A stretch of DNA of 8,478 nucleotides from Phycisphaerales bacterium (lineage in GTDB: Bacteria > Planctomycetota > Phycisphaerae > Phycisphaerales > SM1A02), in the NCBI GenBank assembly GCA_018882625.1, contig VERO01000087.1, forward strand, positions 1-8,478, given 5' to 3'. The notes under the pieces are model-generated. The model did not search any database, was not told the origin of the DNA, and saw nothing but the letters and a program-made list of their open reading frames with translations. Made by a program: the position numbers and the translations under genes. Shown piece by piece: positions 8,008-8,478 of this stretch. Numbering within the stretch: position 1 is the first letter of the stretch; the number at the start of each line of letters is the position of its first letter.

Positions 8008-8478
8008 ATGCGTGCAGGCCATGCGACTGCGGATGCGGGCACAGCGGTCCTTCGGCACGCCGTCGCGGATGTGCACGCGCGGCGCATCATGCCCGCCGAG
8101 GTGCGTATCCGCGATGGGCGGATCGAGTCCATCGTCGAGCTGACGGGCGCGGACGCGGCTCGCATCGGACCGGGCATCCTGATTCCAGGCCTTGTGGACG
8201 CCCACGTGCACATCGAAAGCAGCATGCTGCCCCCACAAGAGTTTGCGCGGGTGGCTGTGCGCCACGGCACGGTCGCCACGGTCAGCGATCCGCACGAGAT
8301 CGCGAATGTCCTCGGCGCCGAAGGCATCCGCTTCATGCGTGATGACGCGGTCGGCAGCCCGTTCACCTTCTGGTTCGGAGTGCCCTCGTGCGTGCCCGCT
8401 ACGGCGCTCGAGACCGCAGGCGACTCGCTCGACGCCGACGCCGTGGCGCGCCTGCTCGACGACCCCGGGCTCCCGTAC
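8008..8478 (+). CDS. ade: Adenine deaminase, N-terminal part (cut by window edge)
   Basis: The first 157 residues of an Ade-type adenine deaminase, an amidohydrolase-superfamily metalloenzyme that converts adenine to hypoxanthine and ammonia in purine salvage. After the small N-terminal beta-sandwich (VRIRDGRIESIV) comes the metal-binding HVHIESSM, followed by DPHEIANVLG, both hallmarks of this family and distinct from the adenosine-deaminase-like enzymes. The later FWFGVPSCVPA segment also fits the family pattern (SSCVPA in E. coli). The frame stays open to the last base. The ATG at 8008 is preceded by GGA at 7 nt. A GTG at 7987 in the same frame would add seven residues and sits only 7 bp after the preceding gene, so either could be used. 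Closeness to the membrane-protein gene suggests possible co-transcription but no clear shared role. Confidence 0.92.
   Translation, partial: MRAGHATADAGTAVLRHAVADVHARRIMPAEVRIRDGRIESIVELTGADAARIGPGILIPGLVDAHVHIESSMLPPQEFARVAVRHGTVATVSDPHEIANVLGAEGIRFMRDDAVGSPFTFWFGVPSCVPATALETAGDSLDADAVARLLDDPGLPY

Noticed and set aside
6414..8366. A 650-codon open frame on the - strand.
   Set aside because: It lies antisense to three well-supported genes, has no recognisable domain, and long antisense frames are expected in GC-rich coding DNA.

Overview
The window is GC-rich with tightly packed genes, all on the + strand. It most likely comes from a planctomycete, probably of the Phycisphaerae. The main clue is the C-terminal zinc-ribbon of the membrane protein at 6711-7979 (CPAC-x-YDLR...CPECG), a tail that recurs in that group. 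A ClpC-type unfoldase and an Ade-type adenine deaminase fit but do not prove this.

Layout: (1) 2-1888 is the 3' three quarters of clpC, ending at an 11-bp GC-rich hairpin that looks like its terminator. (2) The loop of that hairpin is a -35-like TTGACT, and 16 nt downstream lies a perfect TATAAT. This is the best promoter in the window and appears to start a new transcript. (3) About 270 nt without a gene follow (1976-2245). They can fold into at least five helices, one capped by a GAAA tetraloop, and form a long structured leader or a separate small RNA. (4) 2246-6612 is a four-gene operon with overlapping starts and stops: a MoxR-type AAA+ ATPase, an unrecognised 163-residue protein, a fused HExxH metallopeptidase/von Willebrand A protein (DUF2201 type), and a short, divergent S-adenosylmethionine synthetase (MetK-like). 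(5) 6711-7979 is a polytopic membrane protein with two C-terminal zinc-ribbons. (6) The start of adenine deaminase (ade) runs off the right edge from 8008.

The operon in (4) is the unusual part. MoxR ATPases usually act as chaperones with a VWA partner that binds metal-coordinated substrates through a MIDAS site, as in RavA-ViaA. Here the VWA protein also carries a zinc-peptidase-like domain, a small unknown protein lies between the two, and a MetK-like enzyme is translationally attached at the end. The enzyme keeps most ATP/metal/phosphate-binding signatures, but the methionine-binding loop is rewritten and the last 60 or so residues of normal MetK are missing. One reading is a MoxR/VWA remodelling machine with a dedicated nucleotide- or SAM-type enzyme, either as effector or as substrate. 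This is inference from gene order and motifs. No mobile element, tRNA, rRNA or CRISPR array was seen.
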